Of a stretch of DNA of 64,000 nt, positions 21,401 to 30,603 are shown one piece after another. The DNA comes from Galbula dea (lineage: Eukaryota > Chordata > Aves > Piciformes > Galbulidae). Location: contig VWZX01005703.1 of assembly GCA_013399015.1 (NCBI GenBank), positions 1,178,001 to 1,242,000 of the forward strand, read 5' to 3'. Every line of letters begins with the position of its first letter. The stretch's first letter is position 1. The notes under the pieces were generated by a model, which was not told where the DNA came from, ran no database searches, and was given only the letters and a program-made list of their open reading frames with translations. The translations under genes were made by a program, and so were the position numbers.

Positions 21401-24049
21401 AGAACTGGAGTCCTCTCAGCTGAAGCCAGAGCCATTCTTGTTCTTGCAGCACTTCCACCTTTTCCCAGTAGTACTGAAGGAAGCTAAAAGAATAGCTTTA
21501 GACAAGATCCCTAATTTTAGATAGATAATTTCAGATAATTAATCTAAACTCCCCCATTAAGCTTCCCTTAATGTTCAATAAAGGCAGACAAGGAGTTCCA
21601 GGGAAGAATTCCTCCTACCCCTCTCAAACAGCTATTTGAGGACAGTGACTCACTGTACAGGAGCTTGTCTCCCTTCATTAACTCCCTCCAGGCTGATTCT
21701 TCTCCCACACCTCCTGTTCCCTACAGATGGGAGTTTCAGGTCTGTAGGGACTGGATCCCTAGAAAAAAAACATGTATGTCCCTCCAACAAAAACCACTCA
21801 ACAGGAACTAGATCAGAAACTTAGGTATCCATCTCTATTTTATTGGGAGCTCAGCATCCTCCCACAGCTTTGGATCCATATGTCTATTATCACAAGAAAA
21901 TCTTCATTAAAACAAATGTATAGCTCAACAAAATCCAATGTATGCTTCTCTTCTCACCTCCATCCACTAGATCAGACTGAACTCCTTCCTCAGAAAGGTG
22001 AAAAGCTGTTCTGTGTTTGAAGAAGGAAAGTTTAGCTGAGCAGGAAGCACAGTGAATGCAGAGTCTTTTCTGTTCTCTATCCTCTGTTTCCTGAAACTCT
22101 GAGCACTTTAGGGCAGTAAAAAAACATTTTGATGCATTTCAGCACCCACTGCTTCCCTGTTCCTTGTCACTTACAAGCAAATGCTAATTTTTAATGTCAA
22201 GGACTCTATTTTGCAAGACACAAAGTATATCCTGCAATACACTGCTCCCTGGGGAGCTGACAGGAGGTAAAAGCACACAGTTTCACAGAGGAAGTTTTCA
22301 GGATTCCCCTTCTGGTTTATTTTTGTATCTGAGTAATGAATTATTTGCAGAATTCACAGTAGAATTATTGCTCTGCTTTTAGACAATCCTTTGCAACATG
22401 AAAGGACAGTTCATTCCTATGGGTTTCTGACCTTCCCTGAATATCTGATTTCCACAACACCCAGTTTGAGATACAAAACCCAGTAATATTTAAAGCACTG
22501 ACTCTTACTACACATGTAGTTGGTGCTCATAGACAAGCAACAATTTGAGGCCAAAAGCTGCCTAGAGCATATAGTTTGTAGAACTTCTTTTATTATGGGC
22601 ACAATCTGCTGCTACATGCTAGGATATTAAAATGGTGCATGGCAGCCCACAGATAGGCCTGATACATCCCTTCAGGTTAGCTCCACTCAGCTATAAAAAT
22701 AAGTTGTGCCTTTACTTTGCATAAAAATTCCAGTCCAGATGCCAAAGTCACTCCACCTGTGGCTGCAGTGTAACACTTCAGACTGACTCATTTTCCCTGA
22801 AGGAAGAGTATTACACATAGGACTAAGTATATGTGGCAAGGTTTACATAGCAAGGACCTATGTCCAATTACTTGTCCATAAAGCTGTGTAAACACAGAGG
22901 AAAATAAAAAGAACCAACCAAGTTCCAGAGGATGGGAGTTGCAGGTGTGAAAACTTACATTGCATCTTTCACCTTTTAAAAATGAAGGGTCAAGATCAGT
23001 CTGCAACCACCTAGGCTCTTACTATTGCCAGTGGAAGAAAACAGACCCTAGAGGAACATTCACCCCATCAGCCTGTCTCAAGACAGGATGAAATACCTCC
23101 TAGGAAGGTGACTGTCTCCTTCTTAACTGCAGCAGGAGTTTGAATCCCAGCCTGCACTAAATATTTAACTGTGAAATGACTAAAGTTAGACTTCAGGAGT
23201 ACCTGGGGTTACAGCCATGGGAAGGTCTCCAAACACTTTTCTGAGGCTGAAGATTAAGGGTCTATGACTTGGTTTTGCTAACCAGCCCAAGCAATGCCAG
23301 CAGTAGAAGCTGAGGCTCAGGGAGGGATGAATGTGCTTTAATTGTGTCTCTGTGCTCATACATCTTCCCTGATGTTTGACATTAACAGTCTCACCTGCTG
23401 CCTCCAGCATACAGCAGACATAAGACAGTTCCTGCTCCTTCTTGGTGATATTATAAACAGATTTCTTCAACAGTAAAAACATCAGCACTCTCTCAAAGAA
23501 GTAATTGTCCCAAATTCACCAGGAGGAGCCATTCCCTTTTAGTTATCCTCCTTCTCCAGCAAAGTTGCCTTTCTCAGGGCAACTGGGACTGCAAGCTTTC
23601 CCCTTCTGTTTCTCTAAAGCCTTGCTACAGCTCTTCTGATTAAGGGATGCTTTCCTGTCCTTTGGAAACTGCAATTCTAAAGAATGGAAATGAAAACTTA
23701 TTTATTAATAGCCTCTTAGGGCTGGAGAATTTTACGAAAAAGAGCTGGGTCAAACCTCTACCTCAGGAATACTTTTCCTTTCCTCCCTTCCTACATCCCC
23801 ATTCCCTTTGTTCAATCCTTTCCTCATTTTTCTTTCTTTCCCTAGTACGAGAAAAGTTACCTGGTTTCTCTGGACATCTCTCACCTCTTCACTCCCCACC
23901 CGAATCCCGTAGCACTATCCAGCTGCGTGAGGCAACATCTGGAGCCAGATGTTCAGAGCCTCGCCTGCCCCCTCCCTTCCTCCCGTCCCCGACCCCCCCC
24001 GGGACCAGGCACTCACCAGCGGCAGCAGCACCCAGCACAAACTTCGCAT
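6221..24049 (-). CDS. Class B1 GPCR of the GHRH-receptor branch (GHRHR or GHRHR2/GHRH-LPR), 13 exons, complete
   Basis: Peptide-hormone receptor expected in the plasma membrane, coupling mainly to Gs/cAMP as its family does. Coding exons (minus): 24017-24049, 17787-17886, 15798-15905, 14978-15087, 13308-13405, 12024-12156, 11455-11608, 9484-9544, 8785-8854, 8132-8223, 7859-7988, 7380-7421, 6221-6403. They sum to 1314 nt and 437 residues with no frame break. Signal peptide is about 1-14. Ectodomain cysteines are 19, 32, 46, 55, 69, 87 and 104; N-glycosylation sequons are N36 and N86. TM1 starts near 122. H160 and E218 match the class B H2.50/E3.50 pair. C197 and C267 are the TM3-ECL2 disulfide. 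P331-L-F-G334 is the TM6 PxxG. GSFQGFVVALLYC is TM7. IHPEC, WDGLTCWP, WSEPFPPY and DHC..STV favour GHRH receptors over VPAC, PAC1 or secretin receptors. The TM3 block (FFWLLIEGIYLQTLL) differs from mammalian GHRHR, so I lean to GHRHR2. Family assignment is very secure; which paralogue is not. Confidence 0.96.
7380..7421 (-). CDS. Receptor exon 12: TM7 micro-exon
   Basis: 42 nt, the conserved family size. Acceptor TTGTCCTAG, donor GAG|GTGAGT, phase 0 on both sides. Encodes G-F-V-V-A-L-L-Y-C-F-S-N-A-E. The usual F-L-N-G-E at the TM7/helix-8 turn is here F-S-N-A-E. Confidence 0.97.
7859..7988 (-). CDS. Receptor exon 11: TM6 and start of TM7
   Basis: 130 nt, the family size. Acceptor TTTACTTTGCCAG, donor CAG|GTAAGC, phase 0. 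Encodes R-L-A-K-S-T-L-L-L-I-P-L-F-G-V-H-Y (P331 and G334 form the activation kink of TM6), then F-F-P-E-S-T-G-L-E-A-R of ECL3 and E-L-G-L-G-S-F-Q of TM7. Confidence 0.98.
8132..8223 (-). CDS. Receptor exon 10: TM5 and ICL3
   Basis: 92 nt, the family size. Acceptor GTCTTTCCAG, donor GT|GTAAGT, phase 2. Encodes I-N-F-V-I-F-I-N-V-I-R-T-L-V-H-K-L-K then a Gly/Ser/His-rich third intracellular loop. The I-R-x-L-V-x-K-L stretch is the G-protein contact region in this family. Confidence 0.96.
8785..8854 (-). CDS. Receptor exon 9: ECL2 and start of TM5
   Basis: 70 nt, the family size. Acceptor GCTGTTTCAG, donor TTG|GTATGG, phase 0. Encodes C267-W-D-D-D-E-N-G then L-W-I-I-K-G-P-I-L-L-T-V-L. C267-W is the invariant ECL2 pair that bonds to C197, and W-I-I-K-G-P is the class B TM5 entry. 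Confidence 0.97.
9484..9544 (-). CDS. Receptor exon 8: TM4 end and ECL2 start
   Basis: 61 nt, exactly the family size. Acceptor ATTTGTCTAG, donor GG|GTAAGT, phase 2. Encodes A-P-T-A-V-M-F-I-W-V-L-T-R-I-H-Q-Q-N-T-G. The usual acidic pair in R-x-x-x-E-D-x-G is here Q-Q-N-T, a divergence in extracellular loop 2. Confidence 0.95.
9545..11454 (-). other. Receptor intron 7
   Basis: 1.91 kb, second-largest intron in the downstream half. Contains a diverged tandem duplication (10282-10394) and a poly-A-rich patch near 9715-9732. No CR1 and no exon-like segment. Confidence 0.85.
10282..10394. repeat. Two-copy tandem duplication, units about 59 and 54 bp
   Basis: Copy 1 (10282-10340) and copy 2 (10341-10394) share GTAG(G)AAAGGCC(T/C)AGAAGTTGT, the TTTTAGACCTT stretch and AAGGCCTTT, with small deletions and substitutions. 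An old local duplication inside receptor intron 7. Confidence 0.75.
11455..11608 (-). CDS. Receptor exon 7: TM3, ICL2 and start of TM4
   Basis: 154 nt, the expected size. Acceptor TGCATTTCCAG, donor G|GTGAGT, phase 1. Encodes residues 195-245 plus one base. C197 is the conserved disulfide cysteine; N211-F-F-W-L-L-I-E218-G-I-Y-L is the class B TM3 signature with E3.50; TM4 starts at about W238 and reaches G-W-G. Confidence 0.98.
12024..12156 (-). CDS. Receptor exon 6: ICL1, TM2 and ECL1
   Basis: 133 nt, matching the conserved exon size. Acceptor after CCATGCCAG, donor ACG|GTACTG, ending in phase 0. Encodes residues 151-194: K-F-H-C-T-R-N-Y-I-H-M-H-L-F (H160 corresponds to H2.50), the TM2 helix, then D-A-V-L-F-A-D-E-T-V-D-H-C of ECL1. 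The D-H-C..S-T-V ending is closest to GHRH receptors. Confidence 0.97.
12157..13307 (-). other. Receptor intron 5
   Basis: 1.15 kb. Contains a possible CR1 3' tip (12491-12515) and a two-copy tandem repeat of about 23 bp at 13106-13153 (units sharing GGCATAAGAGAAA). Nothing else recognised. Confidence 0.8.
12491..12515 (+). mobile_element. Possible CR1 3' tip
   Basis: CTCTATGTTTCTATGATTCTAT resembles the terminal octamer repeat of CR1, but almost no upstream CR1 sequence is recognisable. Confidence 0.35.
13308..13405 (-). CDS. Receptor exon 5: TM1
   Basis: 98 nt, the family's standard size. Acceptor TTTTTCTCATAG, donor CAG|GTAAAA, ends in phase 2. Encodes residues 118-150: a short polar start, then VYTAGYAASVTSLITALIVF, the first membrane helix, ending A-F-R at the start of intracellular loop 1. 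Confidence 0.96.
13406..14977 (-). other. Receptor intron 4
   Basis: 1.57 kb of AT-rich unique sequence between the stalk exon and TM1. No repeat or exon-like segment recognised. Confidence 0.85.
14978..15087 (-). CDS. Receptor exon 4: ectodomain end and stalk
   Basis: 110 nt, acceptor TTTTCCCATTAAAG, donor CAG|GTGAGT, ending in phase 0. Encodes residues 81-117: N86-C-T (glycosylation sequon with C87), W93-S-E-P-F-P-P-Y, C104, then a hydrophilic stalk. The usual C-T-x-x-G-W of the family is here C-T-Q-E-A-Y-W, one residue longer and with Y before W. The WSEPFPPY string matches human GHRHR closely. Confidence 0.95.
15440..15538 (+). mobile_element. CR1 3'-end fragment
   Basis: GGATGGAGGGTTGGACTAGATGACTTCAAGAGGTCC-type sequence, ending in TTCTATGAC...GATTCTATGAC, is the CR1 3' terminus. 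It lies inside receptor intron 3, antisense to the gene, between the GC donor exon and exon 4. Confidence 0.85.
15798..15905 (-). CDS. Receptor exon 3: ectodomain core (WDGLTCWP), with a GC splice donor
   Basis: 108 nt, the usual size of this exon in the family. Acceptor GTTGTTCCAG; phase 1 at both ends. Encodes residues 45-80 with C46, D49-W50-D51, C55-W56-P57 and C69-P70, the conserved core of the secretin-family hormone-receptor domain. The exon ends TATG followed by GCAAGA rather than GT. Joining there to exon 4 restores Y-G-F-L-Q-R-N-C-T in frame, so a GC-AG intron is the simplest reading. Confidence 0.9.
16341..16415 (-). mobile_element. CR1 3'-end fragment
   Basis: Reverse-complement CR1 tail: GAATCACAGAACTTTAGAAGTTGGAAGG, then GATCATCCAGCCCAACCCCCC. 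In receptor intron 2, sense to the gene. Confidence 0.85.
16511..16528. repeat. (CAG)6 microsatellite
   Basis: Six uninterrupted CAG units within receptor intron 2, non-coding. Confidence 0.9.
17164..17226. repeat. Inverted repeat, 17-base arms
   Basis: Arm 17164-17180 (CAGGGTGTGATTCATCC) pairs with 17210-17226 with a single mismatch, separated by 29 bases that can themselves form a 5-bp stem (TCCTC/GAGGA). In receptor intron 2. Could be a foldback remnant or a transcribed hairpin. Confidence 0.7.
17787..17886 (-). CDS. Receptor exon 2: N-terminal ectodomain
   Basis: 100 nt between acceptor CTCACTAAG and donor G|GTAACA; ends in phase 1. Encodes residues 12-44 plus one base. It contains I-H-P-E-C (C19) and the D-E-A-L-C-L segment (C32), the first half of the hormone-binding domain. 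N36-E-S is a glycosylation sequon. The human GHRHR counterpart has M-H-P-E-C and D-E-S-A-C-L at these positions. Confidence 0.93.
17887..24016 (-). other. Receptor intron 1 (6.13 kb)
   Basis: Largest intron, splitting the signal-peptide exon from the ectodomain. Mostly AT-rich unique sequence. I saw no CR1 that I would defend and no exon-like segment; only a faint CR1-like trace near 19620-19660. A position for intronic enhancers, but nothing specific is recognisable. Confidence 0.8.
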
Positions 24050-24290
24050 CCTCCGCAGCAGCCGCTGGGTCCTCCCCGGTCCTTCTGCTTGTTGGGAACC
24101 TGCCAAAAACCGCAAGAGAAGCCCAGCCCTCCCCAAACTGCCCAAGACCCGCCCAGGAGAGCTTTGTACCTCCCTTCCCGGACATCCAAAGCCCTTCTAG
24201 GGGAGTCCAGCACCTTTGAGCCCCCGCCCCCAGGACCAGGCTTGCAGAGAAGGGAAGGAGATTATCTCCAGCTTCCGGTTTTTAGGAACC
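23870..24290 (-). promoter_or_regulatory. CpG-rich promoter region around receptor exon 1
   Basis: About 15-20 CpG dinucleotides lie in 420 bp, against almost none in the flanks. The block surrounds the start codon and extends about 240 bp upstream of it on the minus strand. No TATA box was seen upstream of the ATG, so a TATA-less CpG-type promoter is likely. Open frames in several other frames here are GC-rich shadows. The transcription start is not determined. Confidence 0.65.
24017..24049 (-). CDS. Receptor exon 1: start codon and signal peptide
   Basis: Eleven codons, MRSLCWVLLPL, followed directly by a strong donor GTGAGT (reverse complement actcac at 24011-24016). Phase 0. The hydrophobic run continues into exon 2 (V-A-G) to form a short signal peptide. 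The ATG has a purine at -3 and sits in a CpG-rich block. The open frame extends upstream, but I saw no in-frame ATG there, so this start is preferred. Confidence 0.88.
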
Positions 24291-24965
24291 TCTCCTCTGG
24301 TTGCCCACCTGCAAAACTGCAATTGTGCTGTAATGAGACTCTAGACAACTTGTGCATGTGTGGACAGCTGTATTATAATGCTGAAGTGTGGGTGGTTTGC
24401 AGCAGGCTGCATCCCACCTTAGCCTTGCAAATCAAAGAATTTAAAATCAAATAGTAGCCCCAGGATCATATGAGAGTGGCAGTTGGTTCTACAGCCTGGG
24501 CTGAATAAAGAAAGGGGGGAAAGCATCAATTTGTGGGATTATATTTGTAACCTAATTCTCATTTACCTCCTCCTTTCTATATGTTTTTCTTTCATTAGTG
24601 CATAATGGCATCCAATCACTTCCCTGCACAGGTAAGCCTCAAATGCTACTCCAAAATTCAACTCTGTTAGAAAGAGATTAAAACCTAAAAAAACTTCCAA
24701 AACCATCTGAAGTCTGCTTTTGACTGGTTTTCCCCATCTGTCGTGGATGAGTTAAAGCTTTAGCCAGCTCTCACTAGTAAATAAGGTGATTCCCATCACA
24801 CTGGAATAGTTTTAGGACCCCACTACAAGGCAAGGACCACATGGTATCAGGCAGTTCCCAATTCTGATGCAAAAGAAAATTCAAAGTAGAGGTCTAGAAT
24901 CTGTTCCCAGGGTAGGAACAAATTATAATACCTGCTGAACAGTATTGAATCAACTTGAGTATATG

Positions 24966-25080
24966 AGATCATAGAATAACAGAATAATTCAGGTCAGAAA
25001 GGACCTATGGAGACCTGGCCCCAACAATCTGCTCACCTCAAAACAGGTCAAATTTCAAAGTCAGGTCATGTTGCTCAGGG
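24966..25080 (-). mobile_element. CR1 3'-end fragment, diverged
   Basis: ATCATAGAATAACAGAATAATTCAGGTCAGAAAGGACC followed by a degraded body. Just upstream of the receptor promoter. Confidence 0.75.
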
Positions 25081-25236
25081 ATTTGATTGCTGTGGTGCAC
25101 AAAAAAAAGAATTGCTCTCAGGAGTCACACTGTAAACACAAAGGTGCAATTGAATTAGTATCAGCATGACATTCAGTACAATATTTCAACTAGATTCCAT
25201 TATTTAAGGCCTCTCAGGTCACTTTGATGAAGACTT

Positions 25237-25656
25237 TTAGGTCATCACAACCAGTCTTCCAGTTTTGAGCAAAAACAAGTGAGAATCACTTGGGTTTTGA
25301 GGTTGGTTTTCTGTGTAATTCCTTGACATGGATGTTCCTAAGCAGGTCTGAGGAGGAGAAGTTGCTTCTTCAAGCAGATGTGGTCTCTCAGTGCTTCCTT
25401 CCTTTTCTGTTTTCTCTCCTCTATCTGCTTTTCCTATCTGTTCTCCAGCTGATCTAAAAACCAAGCCATATTCTAATCCTGGAGCTTTAAAACTCCTCTT
25501 GTAGTAGTTTTTGTCCATGTTAACAAAGAATCCAACCCCTATTCTTTTGGGGTTTTGTAACATCTGCCTGTAATTAATGTTATAAACCTCACCTTCATTG
25601 CAGTCTCTGAGTTCCTTAGCCTGCTTACATCCTTCCATTCCTCTAAACAGATCCAT
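25237..25656 (-). other. Unrecognised 139-codon open frame
   Basis: ATG-to-stop frame with an upstream in-frame stop. The product is hydrophilic, rich in Lys/Glu, with no signal peptide or membrane segment and no domain I recognise. No splice context or polyadenylation evidence supports it. Chance is the default explanation; an ERV or pseudogene scrap is possible. Confidence 0.15.
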
Positions 25657-27913
25657 TTGTAGGCTAAAACCTTATTTAGGCTGAAACCTAATTTCTGATT
25701 ATCATATTAATTTCCTTTTTTCATTCTACTCTTTGCTATTTCTGTGTACCCAAAGAAGACCCAATAATGGAATTAGGCAGGAAAAGTAACCACACTTCTC
25801 GTGGTCTCTGGTATGCTCTGAGGCATTTTGCTACTTTTTAGCACAAAATAGTTCCTTGCCTGATAAACTGGTTATAACTCAGCAATTTTATTCTTTCTTC
25901 AGCAATCATAGAATAGCTAATAACAGGTAAGGACCAGCTCTGTTTCCCTACTGCTCTGCAACACCAACCTGGGCTCAAAACACAACTCTGATGTGCATAA
26001 AACTGTCCTTTTGTTGCCACCAACAAGCAACCTAACCATTAGGATGGTATGAAACTTAATCAATGAAGCAACAGAGCTGAGATTCTTCCTAATCCCTATC
26101 ATGGATATTCTGAATCAATTGATGCCATTTAATGAAAATGACTTGACATTTACTGAGCTGCTCAGAACCTTTGTGGAAGCTGAAGGATGTTATTTGGATA
26201 CCATATGCTACCTGAATGAGGCTTTTCCACCACTGCAGTGCAACAGTGTTTCCTCTGTGTGTGTACACAAGCACTTCCTTAGACACCAAAAGTATAATGC
26301 ACCAGCCCCACATTGCAATATGAGCCATGAGCCAGGGAATAAAGGTGAATTTATTGGCATTTCTAAACAATCTTTTGATAAATGTGATTTTTGAGACAGG
26401 GGAGAAAGCAGGAAGAGAAAAGAAATGAAGAAACAGTTTGGTTTTGAGCTGCTGAAGAAGTCAGTCATTAAATATCAGAAAATAAGTACTCTAAGCTGCA
26501 AGAGGATAGTTTGTCCAATTAATTTTCTTTGTATACAGTAGCTGTGTTACCTGCTTACTATTTTTCTTGGCTAGAATTGACTCTTGCTGTGTCCTGGGGC
26601 TCTGGCTCCATATGCACCCATATTTTGTTACTGCTACCTGGCCTGACTCCAAGGACCACAGAAATACAGGCACAATTTTGTCATGCAACCATCACGTGGA
26701 TTCTGCCCCACATGTTTTAATCTGTAAATTAATTCCATCCAAGCACCTAAGGTGCTTTCTGAATTTGAAAACTGTATCCTGTCTACCACAGACTATTTAG
26801 ATTCTTTTAAAGATAAACTCCTTTAATCTCTTCAGCATTTCCACTTTAAAACAAAAATCAAACTCAGTGATCCCTTCTCCATTTCTACTTTATCTCATTT
26901 GTTGAAGAAGAAAGTTGTATTTTCAAACCTCAGGGAAGTTACTTCTCCCAGTGACACATAACGCAATCTGCATTCCTATTAATAGTCTCAGAGGAGCTGA
27001 CAAACCAGCTGTTCCTCTCCTCAGAAAGAGTCTTCTGCATTCTATTATTCATTTGTTTTCTTGCTTTCCTCTGGTCATTAACTCAAACTCATTTCTGTTT
27101 GGTTTTCACAACGAGTAGAACACCACTGATCTCCATTCACTAGTGGGTTTAAGACTAAGCTGGCTTCTCTCCTAAGGGCCAAGAAAAGATCCATGTTTCT
27201 CCTAGGTGTAAGATGAGTCTAGAAAACAGAAGATAGGGAAACAGAGGCAACCTATTTTTAACAGTATAAAAGTTCTGTATCAAGTGTCTTGTTCTTTTTT
27301 CTTTCACTTATGCCACTTTCCCCCCTGGCTGTAGAGGGAGCTGATAGATCACCTCACACCTCCACACCAGCACTTGTCTCATTGAATTTCAGGCATTAAA
27401 AGTGTAAATGTGAACTGATTATTCCAAGTTGTTTTCACAGTCACAGACACCATTAAATGCAATTTGCCTGGCATAATTTAGATGTCTACAGAGGACAAGA
27501 GAATCAGTTCCTCAGGGCTTACTCCTCTCCACCAGCTCTAAAAGGAGGGTAGGATATGATTGCTTCGATGTAGATGTTTGCTTTAGGGATGAAATTCCAC
27601 ACAGTGGTATGGAAACCTATTGAAGGTATCTCTCTGGATCTGTAAGGTGGAAAAGTGAGCTCCTGCTGTGGTTAATAACCAGTCTAAACTAATCAGCTAG
27701 GCTCCTTTTGCAGTTAGGGGAATGACATAGAAAGCTCCTGTTAGAAACTCACTTGGACTATATTGTGGTGGGAGGTACTGAGTCCTAATTAGTCTGTCTT
27801 TTCCAAGCAACTTCAGTGGGAGATGAGAGATGGAGTGTGCTAAAGACATTGAGAAAATCAGATGTCAACACCTAGGTGTCTTGATGCAGTTTGGCCACTG
27901 GGGTCAGTAATAA

Positions 27914-27978
27914 GCATAGAATTGCCAGATTTGGAAGGGACCTTCAAGATCATCTAGTTCCTACCCACTGGAACCTTC
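27914..27978 (-). mobile_element. CR1 3'-end fragment
   Basis: CATAGAATTGCCAGATTTGGAAGGGACCTTCAAGATCATCTAGTTCC is a reverse-complement CR1 tail, truncated after about 65 bp. Confidence 0.8.
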
Positions 27979-28437
27979 ATTTAGTGCACTGAGAGCTTCT
28001 TTAGAGGCCACTGACAATACTGGCTAAGACTTAGTATAACTTTATACCCTTCAAGGCTCAGTTAAATTGCCCAGTGCTAACTGAGATGCTTTAGTATATT
28101 TAACAATCACAGGAGGTTGGCAAATATGAAACATGGGCACTGAATAAGTATTGTTGCTGTCATTGATTTCTGTTTTCCAGTGGAAGATATTCCTTCATAC
28201 TTCTAATGATCCTAGAGCTAGCACAATGCATTAAGGCTACTTGAAACTAGCTCTGGAAGAGTAGATGACAAGGAGAGCAGAGCTGTCATAAAAGCTCTAT
28301 CTGTCAGGAGCTTTGGGGGATCTACAGAACTTTTCTGGCAGTACTTACAGTAGTGTTGGTGAAAAAACTCTCTGATGTTGCTCCAGTCTGTAAGAAGAGT
28401 CAAGATGTACACACAGGCAAGGTAAAACACCAGAGGA

Positions 28438-28484
28438 CATGATGATGATGATGATGAAGATGATGGTGATGATGATGATGATGC
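28438..28484. repeat. (GAT)n microsatellite, interrupted
   Basis: About 47 bp of GAT units with AAG and GGT interruptions. It produces spurious poly-Ser/Ile frames on the minus strand. Confidence 0.95.
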
Positions 28485-29919
28485 AAACAGATGAAAAAAA
28501 ACCCCTGAAATCACATATCAACCTTAACAAATACCTCCTTTTGATAGCAGTCGATTGTCTATTTATAGGAGCAAATAGGTCAACAGGAATTCAAATGTGA
28601 CCAGCTGAGCTGAACACATTGTGTTTAAAGTGACTTGTGTAACAAATAATTAAGCCCTTGCCCAATTTGGCTCAGAACGTTTTTCAGAAGCTGCTGAGCT
28701 GCAGATTGCTGAAAGTCTGCCAGGTATTCTTGGAAAAATCACTGCATAGCTGTTGTGCTCTTATACCTCACCTGAACTTTCTGCTACAGCCACTGTCAGA
28801 GGAAAGAATCAGCTATTAATGCCTTTGCATTGAACTGCAACACTGTTTTTCATCTTCTTAAGCTTTAAAACGAAAGAAGTCAAATCCAACAAGCCAGTAT
28901 ATATTCTTATTTTAAATATTTCAGGACTGGAAGGTTGAATTTGCCATTGAAATAAAAGCTTTTGGAGCAATAATGTTTTATTGTAATATTTGCCATTAAG
29001 AGACCCTGATATTTTTCTCTGAGCTATGATTAAGGAAATCATAAACCAGCATCACTGCCATTTCCACTTACAACTACATTTGAAACTGCTGATGCAGATA
29101 TTAACCAGGAAATCAAATGAAACAACAGAAGCAGAAGGCAGGTGAAGGTGAATGCCCAAAGCAACAGAGGCTTTTCTGCCTTGCTAACTTATTCCTAGAA
29201 TTGCTTTTCAGGCAGGCATGTGAATCCTGAGAAGATCCATGATTACCTCCTGGAGTACTGGTCTGGCCTGGGTACACATCCTCACATCTTTTCTTGGAAA
29301 CATCACCACCTTCATTCAGGTTGAAATGATCAGGTGATTAGTAGCTTATTTATGCAGCCTCCCTTTTACCAAGGGTAGAACTAACAGCTGCAAATACAAT
29401 TCTCTCTGAGAAGGACAAAAACAGCTCCTGTGGCCTCTCTTAATTAATAGATGGCAATGAGCTTTGTATCAAGGACTTAAATGTTTCCTCCTAATGCTGG
29501 GTTTGTTGTTATTATTCTCTCTCCTCCTGACAGTGGAGGGTTTATTAGAGAGGAAAAGCTGCTGAGGAAGAATCACCCTAATTAAAAAGACATCTCATGA
29601 AACATGAAGCAATGACAGGAAGATTGTCCTCTTTTGGGTTGGTTAAATGTGAAACTACTTAGGGGTCTGAAGAGTCTGAGGGGCTGGAGGTATGTGCCCA
29701 TGTGGTGGTTGTGGTGGTAGTGGTGAATTAAAGAAAAAGAGGTTTGCACAGCAGAGGGTTCAAGTAAATGGTAAGAAAAAGAAAGGTAACATAGCTGGAG
29801 ACCTTTAAAGGCAGAAGCCATGCAGGTTCCCTTGGTGCTACACTCAAGCTACTTTCTCCTCTGTACTTTCTCTTCTACAGTGAGACCTGACAGACAGGTG
29901 AGTTAGCAGCATCTTTTGT

Positions 29920-30215
29920 TCATAGTATCATAGTGTTGGCTGAGCTGGAAGGGACCCACTAGGATCATCAAGTCCAGCTCTTAAACCCATGCAGGACACC
30001 CCAAGAATCACAGCATGTGCCTGAAAACATTATCCAAATGCTTCTGGAACTCCATCAGGCATGGTGCTGAGACAACCTCCCTGGAGAGGCTGTTCCAGAT
30101 CCCAACAACCCTCTGAGTGAAGAACTTTCTCCTCATCTCCATCCTGAACCTCCTTTGACTCACCTTCATCCCATTTCCCCTAGGCCTATCACTGCCCACC
30201 AGATTGAGAAGATTT
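29920..30215 (-). mobile_element. CR1 fragment with C-terminal end of its reverse-transcriptase ORF
   Basis: The reverse-complement tail starts at TCATAGTATCATAG and runs into the coding end of CR1 ORF2. On the minus strand the frame near 30008-30199 reads F-x-T-Q-R-V-V-G-I-W-N-S-L-S-R-E-V-V, then a F-Q-K-H-L-D motif, the usual CR1 ORF2 C-terminus. Strongly 5'-truncated and not functional. Confidence 0.9.
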
Positions 30216-30307
30216 TGGTATCAGCTTTGTGCTGGTTTGCACCCATCTGCCTGTGCAGAGGTGAAGTCTTACCTCTGAGAAGGAGCTGACATCTGAATTT
30301 CATACTA

Positions 30308-30603
30308 GAATCATACTACCATAGAATGGTTTGGGTGGGAAGGGACCTCTCAAGGGCATCTAGTCCAACCCCCTGCAGTCAGCAGGGACATCTGCAACTA
30401 GATCAGGTTGCTCAGAGCCCCAAACAACCTAACCTGGGGTGGTTCCAGGGATGCGACATCTCCCATCTCTCTGGGCAACCTGGGCCAGCGTTTTACCACC
30501 CTCTGTAAAAAAATTCCTCCTTCTGTCTAGTCTAAATCTCTCTCTTAGTTTCAAACCATCACCCCTTGTCCTGTCCCAACAGGTCCTGAGGAAAAGAAGT
30601 GAG
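30308..30603 (-). mobile_element. CR1 3'-end fragment, second copy in the same orientation
   Basis: Begins GAATCATACTACCATAGAATGGTTTGGGTGGGAAGGGACC, followed by CTAGTCCAACCCCCTGCAG and further CR1 body. It lies about 90 bp from the preceding CR1, from a different subfamily by its distinct body. Confidence 0.92.

Larger units (their letters stand above)
24291..29919. other. Upstream flank of the receptor gene, no exon seen
   Basis: Apart from the CR1 fragments at 24966 and 27914, the GAT microsatellite at 28438 and the unassigned frame at 25237, this is AT-rich sequence without recognisable exons, splice pairs or RNA genes. Confidence 0.7.

Noticed and set aside
24050..24145. N-terminal extension of the receptor upstream of the chosen ATG
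   Set aside because: The upstream frame is open, but the codon at 24145 is TTG, not ATG; the chosen ATG gives a standard short signal peptide.
23647..24219. 190-codon plus-strand open frame over the receptor start region
   Set aside because: Lies antisense over the CpG-rich promoter and exon 1; Pro/Ser-rich translation is typical of GC-rich shadow frames and has no domain.
30008..30199. Open frame resembling a conserved protein
   Set aside because: It is the C-terminal remnant of CR1 ORF2, not a host gene.
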